Assembly: GCA_009843505.1 (NCBI GenBank)
Contig: VYDI01000049.1
Coordinates: 85,411-149,410 of the forward strand
Source: Holophagales bacterium
Lineage (GTDB): Bacteria > Acidobacteriota > Thermoanaerobaculia > Multivoradales > Multivoraceae
DNA length: 64,000 bases
Direction: 5' to 3'
Numbering within the stretch: the first letter of the stretch is position 1; every line of letters begins with the position of its first letter. Of the stretch, positions 57,742-64,000 are shown in pieces. The notes beneath the pieces are model-generated. The model was not told where the DNA came from, did no database searches, and saw nothing but the letters and a program-made list of their open reading frames with translations. The position numbers and the translations under genes were made by a program.

Positions 57742-58965
57742 CTACGCCTCGGCATTCGTCACCTCCCCCGACTCCTGCACCTCCCAGGCCTTGATCCGGT
57801 TGTTGTGGTAGATCGTCGACCGACCTCTCGCCTCGAGCAGGGCCGCGAGGGTCGGTTGGACGTAGCCGGTGTCGTCAGTCGCCCGGGACATCAGGACGTG
57901 GCGGCCGCCGTCCCAGCGCCAGGGCGAGCGGAAGCGGGTGAACGCCTTCGCGTACGGCGGACCCTCGATCTCGGCGTCGGTCCACGACCGGCCGCCGTCC
58001 GTGGACACCTCGACGCGGGAGATCCTGCCGCGGCCCGACCAGGCCAGGCCGCGGATCTCGAAGAACCCCGGCCCGTCCAGCTTCTGCTCGCCCGAGGGCC
58101 GCGTGATGACGGACTTCGCGTCCATCACGAGGGTGAACTGGCGCGCCTTGCCGTCCGGCAGCAGATCCGTGTACTTCGAGGTCTCGTCGCGGGCCATCGA
58201 CGGCATGTGGGCGACCTCGATCCTGCGCAGCCACTTGACGCTGATGCTGCCCTCGCAGCCCGGCACCAGGAGCCGCAGCGGGTAGCCCTGTTCAGGGCGG
58301 ACGGCCTCGCCGTTCTGGCCGTAGGCGATCATCACGTCGTCCAGTGCCCGCTCCAGCGGCACGCTGCGGCTCATCAGCCCGGCGTCGGCGCCTTCCCCGA
58401 CGATCCAGCTCGCCTCCGGCCTGATCCCGACTTCGTCCAGGAGGTCGGCCAGCAGCACGCCGGTCCACTCGCTGCAGCTCGCCAGGCCGTGGCTCAACTG
58501 CACGTTCGGCGCGCCGGCAGGCGACCACTCGCGGGCGCTGTTGCCCGAGCACTCGATGAAGTGAAAGCGCGACACCGAGGACATCCGCACGAGATCGTCC
58601 ATCGAGAAGACGAGCGGCCGGTCGACGAGCCCGTGGATCGTGAGCCGATGGGTCTCCGGGTCGATTGCCGGCACGCCCGTGTGGTGCCGCTCGAAGTGGA
58701 GACCGGACGGCGTGACGATGCCCTCCAGATCGGCGAGCGGCGTGTTCGAGGACGACGCTGTGGCGTCGGGAGCCCGGCTCCAGCGCTTCGACTCCTCGAA
58801 CGGCGAGGGCCGTCCGTAGTCGCTGGGCGTTTCGCCGAGGTCCCGGATGGCGCCCGTCGTCTGCGCGCGGGCCGCGGGGTGGAGCGAACCCGCCGCGGCG
58901 GCGCCGGCGAGTCCGATGAAGGCGCGGCGGCTGGGCCGTTCCGAGCCGCGCTTACGAGTGGTCAT
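57742..58965 (-). CDS. soxC: SoxC-like sulfite/sulfane dehydrogenase, molybdopterin subunit
   Basis: Sulfite oxidase-family molybdoenzyme of about 407 residues with a Tat signal (SRRAFIGLAGAAAAG, Arg13-Arg14), Moco-binding FHFIECSGNS (Cys139) and the C-terminal Ig-like dimerisation domain (RGLAWSGRGRISRVEVSTDGGRSW). It would oxidise sulfite or the sulfane of thiosulfate in the periplasm. The start at 58965 is preceded by GGAGAG; the frame is open to 59037. The haem partner follows 17 bases later. The surrounding genes do not include the rest of the Sox system (SoxXYZAB), so a stand-alone sulfite dehydrogenase is the likelier role. Confidence 0.85.
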   Translation of the reverse strand: MTTRKRGSERPSRRAFIGLAGAAAAGSLHPAARAQTTGAIRDLGETPSDYGRPSPFEESKRWSRAPDATASSSNTPLADLEGIVTPSGLHFERHHTGVPAIDPETHRLTIHGLVDRPLVFSMDDLVRMSSVSRFHFIECSGNSAREWSPAGAPNVQLSHGLASCSEWTGVLLADLLDEVGIRPEASWIVGEGADAGLMSRSVPLERALDDVMIAYGQNGEAVRPEQGYPLRLLVPGCEGSISVKWLRRIEVAHMPSMARDETSKYTDLLPDGKARQFTLVMDAKSVITRPSGEQKLDGPGFFEIRGLAWSGRGRISRVEVSTDGGRSWTDAEIEGPPYAKAFTRFRSPWRWDGGRHVLMSRATDDTGYVQPTLAALLEARGRSTIYHNNRIKAWEVQESGEVTNAEA

Positions 58966-59030
58966 CGCTCTCTCCTTCACAGGCTGTCTGCGGTGGCCCA
59001 AGCCTAGCCGCTGGCCACACCGGTAGCGCG

Positions 59031-59064
59031 CCACCACCGGGTGCGCCGGCGTCCCCAGTGGGGG
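59031..59064 (+). repeat. Palindromic repeat, copy K (short form, intergenic)
   Basis: CCACCACCGGG, loop TGCGCCGGCGTC, CCCAGTGGGGG: the same short form as the copy at 52519-52554 but with imperfect arms. It lies in the 122-base divergent space between the SoxC-like and phosphotransferase genes. Confidence 0.65.
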
Positions 59065-59087
59065 ACGTTGCTACAGTCGCCGGAACC

Positions 59088-60143
59088 ATGTCCACCCACG
59101 ACGAAACCACAGGCCCCGAGGGCTACGACCAACCCGCCGTCGAGGCCTGGATCGCCGGGAACGTCGGCAGCCTGACGCCGCCCCTTCAGTGGACGCGACT
59201 CGAGGGCGGCCACTCGAACCTGACCTACAGGATCGACGACACGGCGGGTCGCACGGCTGTCATCCGGCGGCCGCCGCAGGGCAAGCTGCTGCCCAAGGCG
59301 CACGACATGAGCCGCGAGTGGGCGCTGATCTCGGCGCTCGGGCCGACTCCGGTGCCGGTGCCGCCTGCGATCGCCTTCTGCGAGAGTCCGGACGTCACCG
59401 GCGCCTGGTTCTACGTGATGGGCCTGGTCAACGGCCGGCCGCTCTACAGCTCGGTCCACACCGAGGAGTGGGTGCCGCGGGAGCGCCGCCCGAAGCTGGC
59501 GCACTCGTTCATCGACGTCCTGGCCGAACTCCACGCCGTCGACCCGGACGAGGTCGGTCTCGGTGAGCTCGGCAAGCGCGACAGCTACGTCGGGCGCCAG
59601 CTTCGCACGTGGTACCGGTCGTGGACGGCGTCCATCGAACCGGCGGAGCTCGACGACCCGCGCGCGCACGAGCTGCAGCGCTACTTCCTCGAGCACCTGC
59701 CGGACCAGGGTCCGGCGCGAGTGGTCCACGGCGACTACGGCCTCCACAATTGCCTGATCGGGCCGGACTCGACGATCGCCGCCGTCGTCGACTGGGAGAT
59801 CTCGACCCTCGGCGATCCGCTGGCGGACCTGGCCTACGCGATGAACCAGTGGATGCCGGCGACGGACACCATGCCCACCGGCTCGGGGGGCGCGACCGCG
59901 GCGCCCGGCTTCCCGGCGCGCGAGGAGTTGCTGGAGCGGTACGCGGAGCGGACCGGCCGCGACCTGTCGAATCTCGACTACTACGTCGGCTTCAACCGCT
60001 GGAAGTCCGCGGCGATCGTGCATGGCGTGTACGCCCGGTACATGGAAGGCAAGAAGAGCACCGAGGGCGTCGACCTGCCCGAGATGCGCCAGCGCATCAT
60101 CCGGACGCTCGACCTGGCTGAAGAAGCGGTCAACCGCCTCTGA
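59088..60143 (+). CDS. Phosphotransferase of the aminoglycoside phosphotransferase (APH) superfamily
   Basis: The 351-residue protein has the kinase-like core: HGDYGLHNCLIG (His214-Gly-Asp216...Asn221), the metal-binding DWE (Asp235) and an N-terminal nucleotide-binding region (LEGGHSNLTYRI). It resembles the ACAD10/11-type APH-like kinases found in bacteria rather than true antibiotic phosphotransferases; these phosphorylate hydroxyacyl or small alcohols. Start taken at 59088; an in-frame GTG at 59058 lies inside the palindromic repeat. It is cytoplasmic. Substrate unknown. Confidence 0.8.
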   Translation: MSTHDETTGPEGYDQPAVEAWIAGNVGSLTPPLQWTRLEGGHSNLTYRIDDTAGRTAVIRRPPQGKLLPKAHDMSREWALISALGPTPVPVPPAIAFCESPDVTGAWFYVMGLVNGRPLYSSVHTEEWVPRERRPKLAHSFIDVLAELHAVDPDEVGLGELGKRDSYVGRQLRTWYRSWTASIEPAELDDPRAHELQRYFLEHLPDQGPARVVHGDYGLHNCLIGPDSTIAAVVDWEISTLGDPLADLAYAMNQWMPATDTMPTGSGGATAAPGFPAREELLERYAERTGRDLSNLDYYVGFNRWKSAAIVHGVYARYMEGKKSTEGVDLPEMRQRIIRTLDLAEEAVNRL

Positions 60144-60158
60144 GGCGCCGCAGAACCA

Positions 60159-60207
60159 AGGAGCGAGGCCTGCGGCCTCGCACGTTTCCTTCAGAAGGCC
60201 GGCGGGC
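60159..60207 (-). repeat. Palindromic repeat, copy L (truncated)
   Basis: Left half of the long form (GAGGCCTGCGGCCTC hairpin, spacer, then GCCGGCGGG), matching copy J at 48 of 49 bases and ending abruptly before GCACCCAGT. Located in the 81-base gap between the phosphotransferase and the convergent PQQ dehydrogenase. Confidence 0.75.
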
Positions 60208-60224
60208 CGAAGGCCTCACCTCCC

Positions 60225-62099
60225 CTACGGCAGCCGGAAGGCGACCAGTTCTTCCGTCGCCGCGACCGCCACGTACTGCCGGCCGTCCGCCGCCAGGTAG
60301 GTCATCGGGTTTGCGTTGCCCTGAAGCGTCAGCTCCGCCGACCACAGTTCGTCGCCGGTCTCCAGGTCGAGCGCCCGGAAGCGGCGGTCGTCGGTCGCCG
60401 CGATGAAGGCGAGGCCGCCGGCGGTGACGATCGCCGAGGCGCGGCCCGGGCGGCCGGTCTCCCGCTTCTCCGCCGGCAGGCCCTCCGTCACGCCGAGCGG
60501 CCGCCGCCACGCGACTTCACCGGTATCGGCATCGACCGCGGTCAGGTTCCCCCAGGGCGGCTTCTGGCACGGCCAGGACACGCCGCCGATGCGGACCGCG
60601 AAGGAGAACGGCCGCGCCACCCGCAGCACGTACGTCGGGGATTCGGCCTCCGTGTCCTCCTCGACCCAGCCCATCGTGCCGACGTCCTGGCTGTAGGCGA
60701 GCAGTCGGCGCGTCGCCGGGTCGAAGGCGACGCCGCCCCAGTTGGGGCCGCCGGCCAGACCCGGGAACAGCAACGTGGCGCCGCGGTCCCCGGGACCCCG
60801 GTGCATCCACGGCGTGTACGGACCGGCGTTGTGAAGCGGGCCGGCGCTCTCGACGAGTCCAGCGCAGGCCTCCGCGTGCTCGACGGTGGTATCGGCGGCG
60901 GTCACCAGGTCCTCCGCCTCGTAGCCGACCCGCCCGAGCGGCGGCGTCACACTCGGGATCGGCTGGGTCGGGTGGGTCTGCTCGCCGGGCACCTGGCTCG
61001 CGGGCATCGGCCGCTCCTCGACGCCGAAGACCGGCTCGCCGTTGTCCCGGTTCAGGACGAAGAGGTAGCCCGACTTCGTCGTCACGGCGAGCGCGTCGAT
61101 CGTTTCCCCGCTCCGCTCGACCTCGAACAGCACGGGCGGCGCCGGTGGATCGTGGTCCCAGATGTCGTGGTGGATCGTCTGGAAATGCCAGCGGTACTCG
61201 CCGGTGTAGATGTCTACCGCCACGACCGAGTTGGCGAACAGATTGGCGCCGTGCCGGTCGCCGCCGTAAGCGAAGGGGATGGGCGCGGCGAGCGGCAGAA
61301 AGACGAGTGCCCGCTCCTCGTCGACCGTGAAGTAGAAGGGCCAGGCGTTCCCGCCCAGACGGCCGCGCCAGCTTTCGCCGTCCCAGGTCTCGTGGCCGAC
61401 CTCGCCCGGCTGCGCCACGGAGTTGAACTCCCACAGCTTCTCGCCGGTGACGGCGCTGAAGGCCCGGGCGTTGCCGATCCCGCCCACCGTTCCCGGCGGC
61501 GTGTTCGCGCCGACGACGACGATGTCCTCCCAGACGAGGGGCACGGAGTTGTAGGGGACGCCGATGTCGACGGTGCCGCCATCGCCGAACTCCGCCACAG
61601 CCGCGCCCGTTGCGGCATCGATCGCCATGAGCCGCGCGCCGGCGCAGAACACGATGCGCGGCGCCGCCTCGTTCGCTCCGCCGCCCGGCCAGTACGAGAC
61701 GCCGCGGCGCGACGGGGCGCCGCCGGCCACCGTGTGGCGCCAGATCTCGTCGCCGGTCGCGGCGTCCAGCGCGACCACTGCGTCGGCGACCGGCAGGTAG
61801 AGGACCCCACCCACCACGATCGGCGTGGCCTGGGAGCGCGCCGGCCGCCCGGGATCGCCCACCGCGTCCCCGCCGGCAGGCGAAGAGGCGAGCGCGTGGC
61901 TCCAGACCGGCTCCAGGTGCCCGACGTTGCCCGTCGTGATCTCGGCCAGCGGCGAATAGCCGGTTCCCGCAGTGTCGCCACGGTACATCGGCCAGTCGGC
62001 CTGCGCCGAACCACCCTCGGAGCCACCGGCGCAGCCCAGCACGGCAACGACCGCGACCGTCGCCGCCAGAGGCCGTATGATCCTCGCTCCAGACTTCAT
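60225..62099 (-). CDS. PQQ-dependent dehydrogenase lipoprotein (glucose/alcohol dehydrogenase-like)
   Basis: The 624-residue quinoprotein has a lipobox in VLGC, the WPMYRGDTAGTGYSPL opening typical of the quinoprotein class, repeated propeller motifs (VVALDAATGDEIWRH, FRALDLETGDELWS) and PPWGNLTAVDADTGEVAWRRPLG, a hallmark of the membrane-type glucose dehydrogenase propeller. It is anchored to a membrane via the lipid Cys and would oxidise a sugar or polyol in the periplasm. It is divergent from the cytochrome and sugar dehydrogenase pair, which suggests a shared function. The exact substrate is not determinable. Confidence 0.88.
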   Translation of the reverse strand: MKSGARIIRPLAATVAVVAVLGCAGGSEGGSAQADWPMYRGDTAGTGYSPLAEITTGNVGHLEPVWSHALASSPAGGDAVGDPGRPARSQATPIVVGGVLYLPVADAVVALDAATGDEIWRHTVAGGAPSRRGVSYWPGGGANEAAPRIVFCAGARLMAIDAATGAAVAEFGDGGTVDIGVPYNSVPLVWEDIVVVGANTPPGTVGGIGNARAFSAVTGEKLWEFNSVAQPGEVGHETWDGESWRGRLGGNAWPFYFTVDEERALVFLPLAAPIPFAYGGDRHGANLFANSVVAVDIYTGEYRWHFQTIHHDIWDHDPPAPPVLFEVERSGETIDALAVTTKSGYLFVLNRDNGEPVFGVEERPMPASQVPGEQTHPTQPIPSVTPPLGRVGYEAEDLVTAADTTVEHAEACAGLVESAGPLHNAGPYTPWMHRGPGDRGATLLFPGLAGGPNWGGVAFDPATRRLLAYSQDVGTMGWVEEDTEAESPTYVLRVARPFSFAVRIGGVSWPCQKPPWGNLTAVDADTGEVAWRRPLGVTEGLPAEKRETGRPGRASAIVTAGGLAFIAATDDRRFRALDLETGDELWSAELTLQGNANPMTYLAADGRQYVAVAATEELVAFRLP

Positions 62100-62220
62100 C
62101 GCTGTAGTTCCGGGAATGCCCGCCAGGAAGGGACTAGACTGTAGCCGAGACCCTCTGCCGGCTTCCAGTCCCGACTACTGAGGCGGCGCGGGTCTCTCGG
62201 CTTGAAGGGGAAGAGAAGGC

Positions 62221-62634
62221 ATGAAAACGCGTACCCGCTCGTCGCTGGCTCTGGCCCTGCTGCTCGCCGGCGCGGCCGGCGTTGCCCCGGCGAGCGGCCA
62301 GGAAGACGAGAAGGTGAACTACCTCACGCAGGTGAAGCCGATCCTCGAAGCGTTCTGCTACGAGTGCCACGGCGAGGACAGGTCGCGCCGCGAGGCGGAC
62401 CTCCGCCTCGACATCAAGGAGGAGGCCTTCAAGGACCTCGGCGGCTTCCCCAACATCGCCCCCGGCGATCCCGCCGACAGCGAGCTCTACATCCGCGTGA
62501 GTTCGGAGTTCCTGGAGATGCGGATGCCGCCGTACGAGGCCGGCACGGAGTTGGCCGAAGAGCAGATCGAGACGATCCGGCTGTGGATCCTGCAGGGAGC
62601 CGAGTGGCCGGAGGACGACGAGACAGATGGCTGA
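62221..62634 (+). CDS. Small exported c-type cytochrome (planctomycete-type cytochrome C domain)
   Basis: The 137-residue protein has a signal peptide (cleavage near APASGQ), one haem motif C46-YEC-H50, and the downstream RREADLRLDIKEEAFKDLGG...MPPYE pattern of the planctomycete-type cytochrome C domain. It would carry electrons in the periplasm, possibly from the sugar dehydrogenase that follows after 81 bases, which include a palindromic repeat. GAAGGGGAAGAGAAGGC lies ahead of the ATG, which fits a ribosome-binding region. Confidence 0.85.
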   Translation: MKTRTRSSLALALLLAGAAGVAPASGQEDEKVNYLTQVKPILEAFCYECHGEDRSRREADLRLDIKEEAFKDLGGFPNIAPGDPADSELYIRVSSEFLEMRMPPYEAGTELAEEQIETIRLWILQGAEWPEDDETDG

Positions 62635-62640
62635 GAAGTC

Positions 62641-62703
62641 GAGCGAGGCTGACGCCTCGCGCGCTCCCCTCAGAGAGCCGACGGGGACGTCGGCGCACCC
62701 AGT
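62641..62703 (-). repeat. Palindromic repeat, copy M (compensated stem)
   Basis: GAGGC/GCCTC hairpin, then stem GCCGAC / loop GGGGAC / stem GTCGGC, then GCACCCAGT. Both stem arms differ from the core (GGC to GAC and GCC to GTC), yet pairing is kept. The ACCCAGT end abuts the AGGAG ribosome-binding site of the next gene. Confidence 0.8.
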
Positions 62704-62715
62704 AGGAGACTCGCG

Positions 62716-64000
62716 ATGAACCGAAGAACGAAGACACGACTCATTCCGCTCCTCGCGCTCCTGCTCGCGGTCGCCGTTGCCGCCCAGGCCGTCGCGCAGA
62801 CGGGATACGGCCGGGGCCGCAGCGGCCTTCCCCGCGTCGAACTGCCCGACGAGCCGTGGATCATGAACACCCACCTGATCCCCGAAGTGAAGGTCTCCGT
62901 CGTCGCCCGCGGCATCAACCGCCCATGGTCGCTCGCCTTCCTGCCCAAGGGCGACATGCTGATCACCGAGCGTCGAGGCGCCCTGCGCCTGGTCCGCGAC
63001 GGCGTGCTCGTCGACGAGCCGATCGCCGGCGTGCCCGACGACGTGCTCGCCCGCAGCCTCGCCGGCATGATGGAAGTCGCCATCCACCCGCACTTCGCCG
63101 ACAACGGCTACGTCTACCTCACCTACACCCGGCAGGTCTCGGGCCGCGAGGGCACCGTCGCCCTGGTCCGCGGCAAGTTCGACGGCAACTCTCTCGTCGA
63201 TGTCGAGGACGTGTTCGTCGCCGAGCCCTGGGGCGGCTCGATCGCCGCCGCCCGCCTCGCCTTCGTGCCCGGCGAGGACATCATGTACATGACGATGGGC
63301 GGGGCCTTCGGCGCCGACCTGGTCGACGGCACGCAGAGCTTCTTCGGCCACGCCAAGCTGGCCCAGGACCCGAACAGCCACGCCGGCAAGACGCTGCGCC
63401 TGCGGCTCGACGGCAGCGTGCCCGACGACAACCCCTTCGTCGGCAAGGAGGGGCACAAGCCCGAGGTCTACTCGATGGGCCACCGGAACCAGATGGGCCT
63501 GGCGCTTCATCCCGAGACCCACCAGCCCTGGACCACCGAGCACGCCCCGCAGGGCGGCGACGAACTGAACGCGATCGAAGCCGGCAGGAACTACGGCTGG
63601 CCGGTCGTCTCCTACGGCCGCCACTACAACGGTGTGCGCATCTCCGAGCGCTTCTGGGCCGAGGGCATGGAGGAACCGGCGATCTTCTGGCTGCCGTCGA
63701 TCGCCCCCTCCGGGCTCATGTTCTACACCGGCGACGCCTTCCCCGAGTGGAAGGGCAACCTGTTCGCCGGCGCGCTGATGACCGGCCGGATGCCCAACAC
63801 CGGGCACCTCGAACGGCTCATCTTCAGCGAGGCCGGCGAGGAACTCGGCCGCGAATGGCTCCTCAAGGAGATCGGCAAGCGCATCCGCGACGTCCGCCAG
63901 GGCCCCGACGGGTTCATCTACGTCGTCACCGACGAGACCGACGGCGCGCTGCTGAAGCTGGAGCCGGTGGCCACGGCGGAAGAGGAAGAGACGACCGCGG
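62716..64000 (+). CDS. PQQ-dependent sugar dehydrogenase (Asd/GDH-B type), truncated by window edge
   Basis: Open frame from ATG 62716 (AGGAG about 9 bases upstream) to the window end, 428 codons, no stop reached. It has a signal peptide (IPLLALLLAVAVAAQAVAQ) and the glucose/sorbosone dehydrogenase propeller signatures: NRPWSLAFLPKGDMLITER, HPHFADNGYVYLTYT, GHRNQMGLALHP and EHAPQGGDELNAIEAGRNYGWP. These proteins use PQQ to oxidise aldoses in the periplasm. It follows the small cytochrome c, its likely electron acceptor. The C-terminal end lies outside the window. Confidence 0.9.
   Translation, partial: MNRRTKTRLIPLLALLLAVAVAAQAVAQTGYGRGRSGLPRVELPDEPWIMNTHLIPEVKVSVVARGINRPWSLAFLPKGDMLITERRGALRLVRDGVLVDEPIAGVPDDVLARSLAGMMEVAIHPHFADNGYVYLTYTRQVSGREGTVALVRGKFDGNSLVDVEDVFVAEPWGGSIAAARLAFVPGEDIMYMTMGGAFGADLVDGTQSFFGHAKLAQDPNSHAGKTLRLRLDGSVPDDNPFVGKEGHKPEVYSMGHRNQMGLALHPETHQPWTTEHAPQGGDELNAIEAGRNYGWPVVSYGRHYNGVRISERFWAEGMEEPAIFWLPSIAPSGLMFYTGDAFPEWKGNLFAGALMTGRMPNTGHLERLIFSEAGEELGREWLLKEIGKRIRDVRQGPDGFIYVVTDETDGALLKLEPVATAEEEETTA

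Noticed and set aside
2272..62703. CRISPR array
   Set aside because: The repeats are dispersed in both orientations, with no regular spacers and no cas genes nearby.

Overview
The window is high-GC, densely packed bacterial chromosome. It holds about 47 genes, many with 4-base start/stop overlaps, and no gene-free stretch longer than about 220 bases. Two TonB-dependent receptors, several lipoproteins with lipoboxes, a Tat-exported molybdoenzyme, PQQ dehydrogenases, c-type cytochromes and two sulfatases point to an aerobic Gram-negative heterotroph. The mix (FG-GAP lipoproteins, DUF3604, planctomycete-type cytochrome c, PHM-like cytochromes, many exported esterases) recalls uncultured marine Acidobacteriota-like lineages, but nothing in the sequence fixes the phylum.

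Layout: 0-2.2 kb, minus strand: PD-(D/E)XK-like protein, degenerate exonuclease III, HicB-like protein and RHH protein. 2.3-5.9 kb: dipeptide/oligopeptide ABC importer (two permeases and a binding lipoprotein). 5.9-12.6 kb: sulfatase, ABC exporter, SnoaL-GH32 fusion, WD40 protein. 12.6-21.3 kb, minus strand: TonB receptor, exported esterase, and two further exporter half-transporters. 21.4-26.0 kb: ADP-ribosylglycohydrolase-family protein, cytochrome/PHM protein, orphan ABC membrane domain. 26.2-30.2 kb: overlapping PLP dehydratase, beta-lactamase-family hydrolase and D-aminoacylase genes. 30.2-34.6 kb: TonB receptor and PQQ dehydrogenase. 34.7-45.0 kb: SDR, FAD monooxygenase, acyl-CoA ligase, esterase, enolase-superfamily enzyme, FG-GAP lipoprotein, lipocalin-like protein and an unknown membrane-anchored protein. 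45.0-50.5 kb: sulfatase and a korDABC 2-oxoacid:ferredoxin oxidoreductase operon headed by a 2-hydroxyacid dehydrogenase. 50.6-56.9 kb: five genes linked by 4-base overlaps (DUF3604, FG-GAP lipoprotein, three QueG-like iron-sulfur proteins). 57.1-64.0 kb: SoxC-like sulfite dehydrogenase with a cytochrome, a phosphotransferase, PQQ dehydrogenase, small cytochrome c, and a sugar dehydrogenase cut by the window edge.

The most striking feature is a family of short palindromic repeats (core stem GCCGGC, six-base loop, stem GCCGGC, flanked by ACTGGGTGC) at about 13 loci. Six copies sit at operon junctions just after the start codon of the downstream gene, so they encode the N-terminal residues before the signal peptide or first membrane helix. 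In at least three of these genes no ATG, GTG or TTG lies between the repeat and the hydrophobic segment, so the repeat is probably translated. Other points of interest are the exonuclease III pseudoenzyme coupled to HicB, the DUF3604/FG-GAP/triple iron-sulfur operon, inverted near-identical ABC exporters, and a strong intrinsic-terminator-like hairpin inside a signal-peptide coding region.
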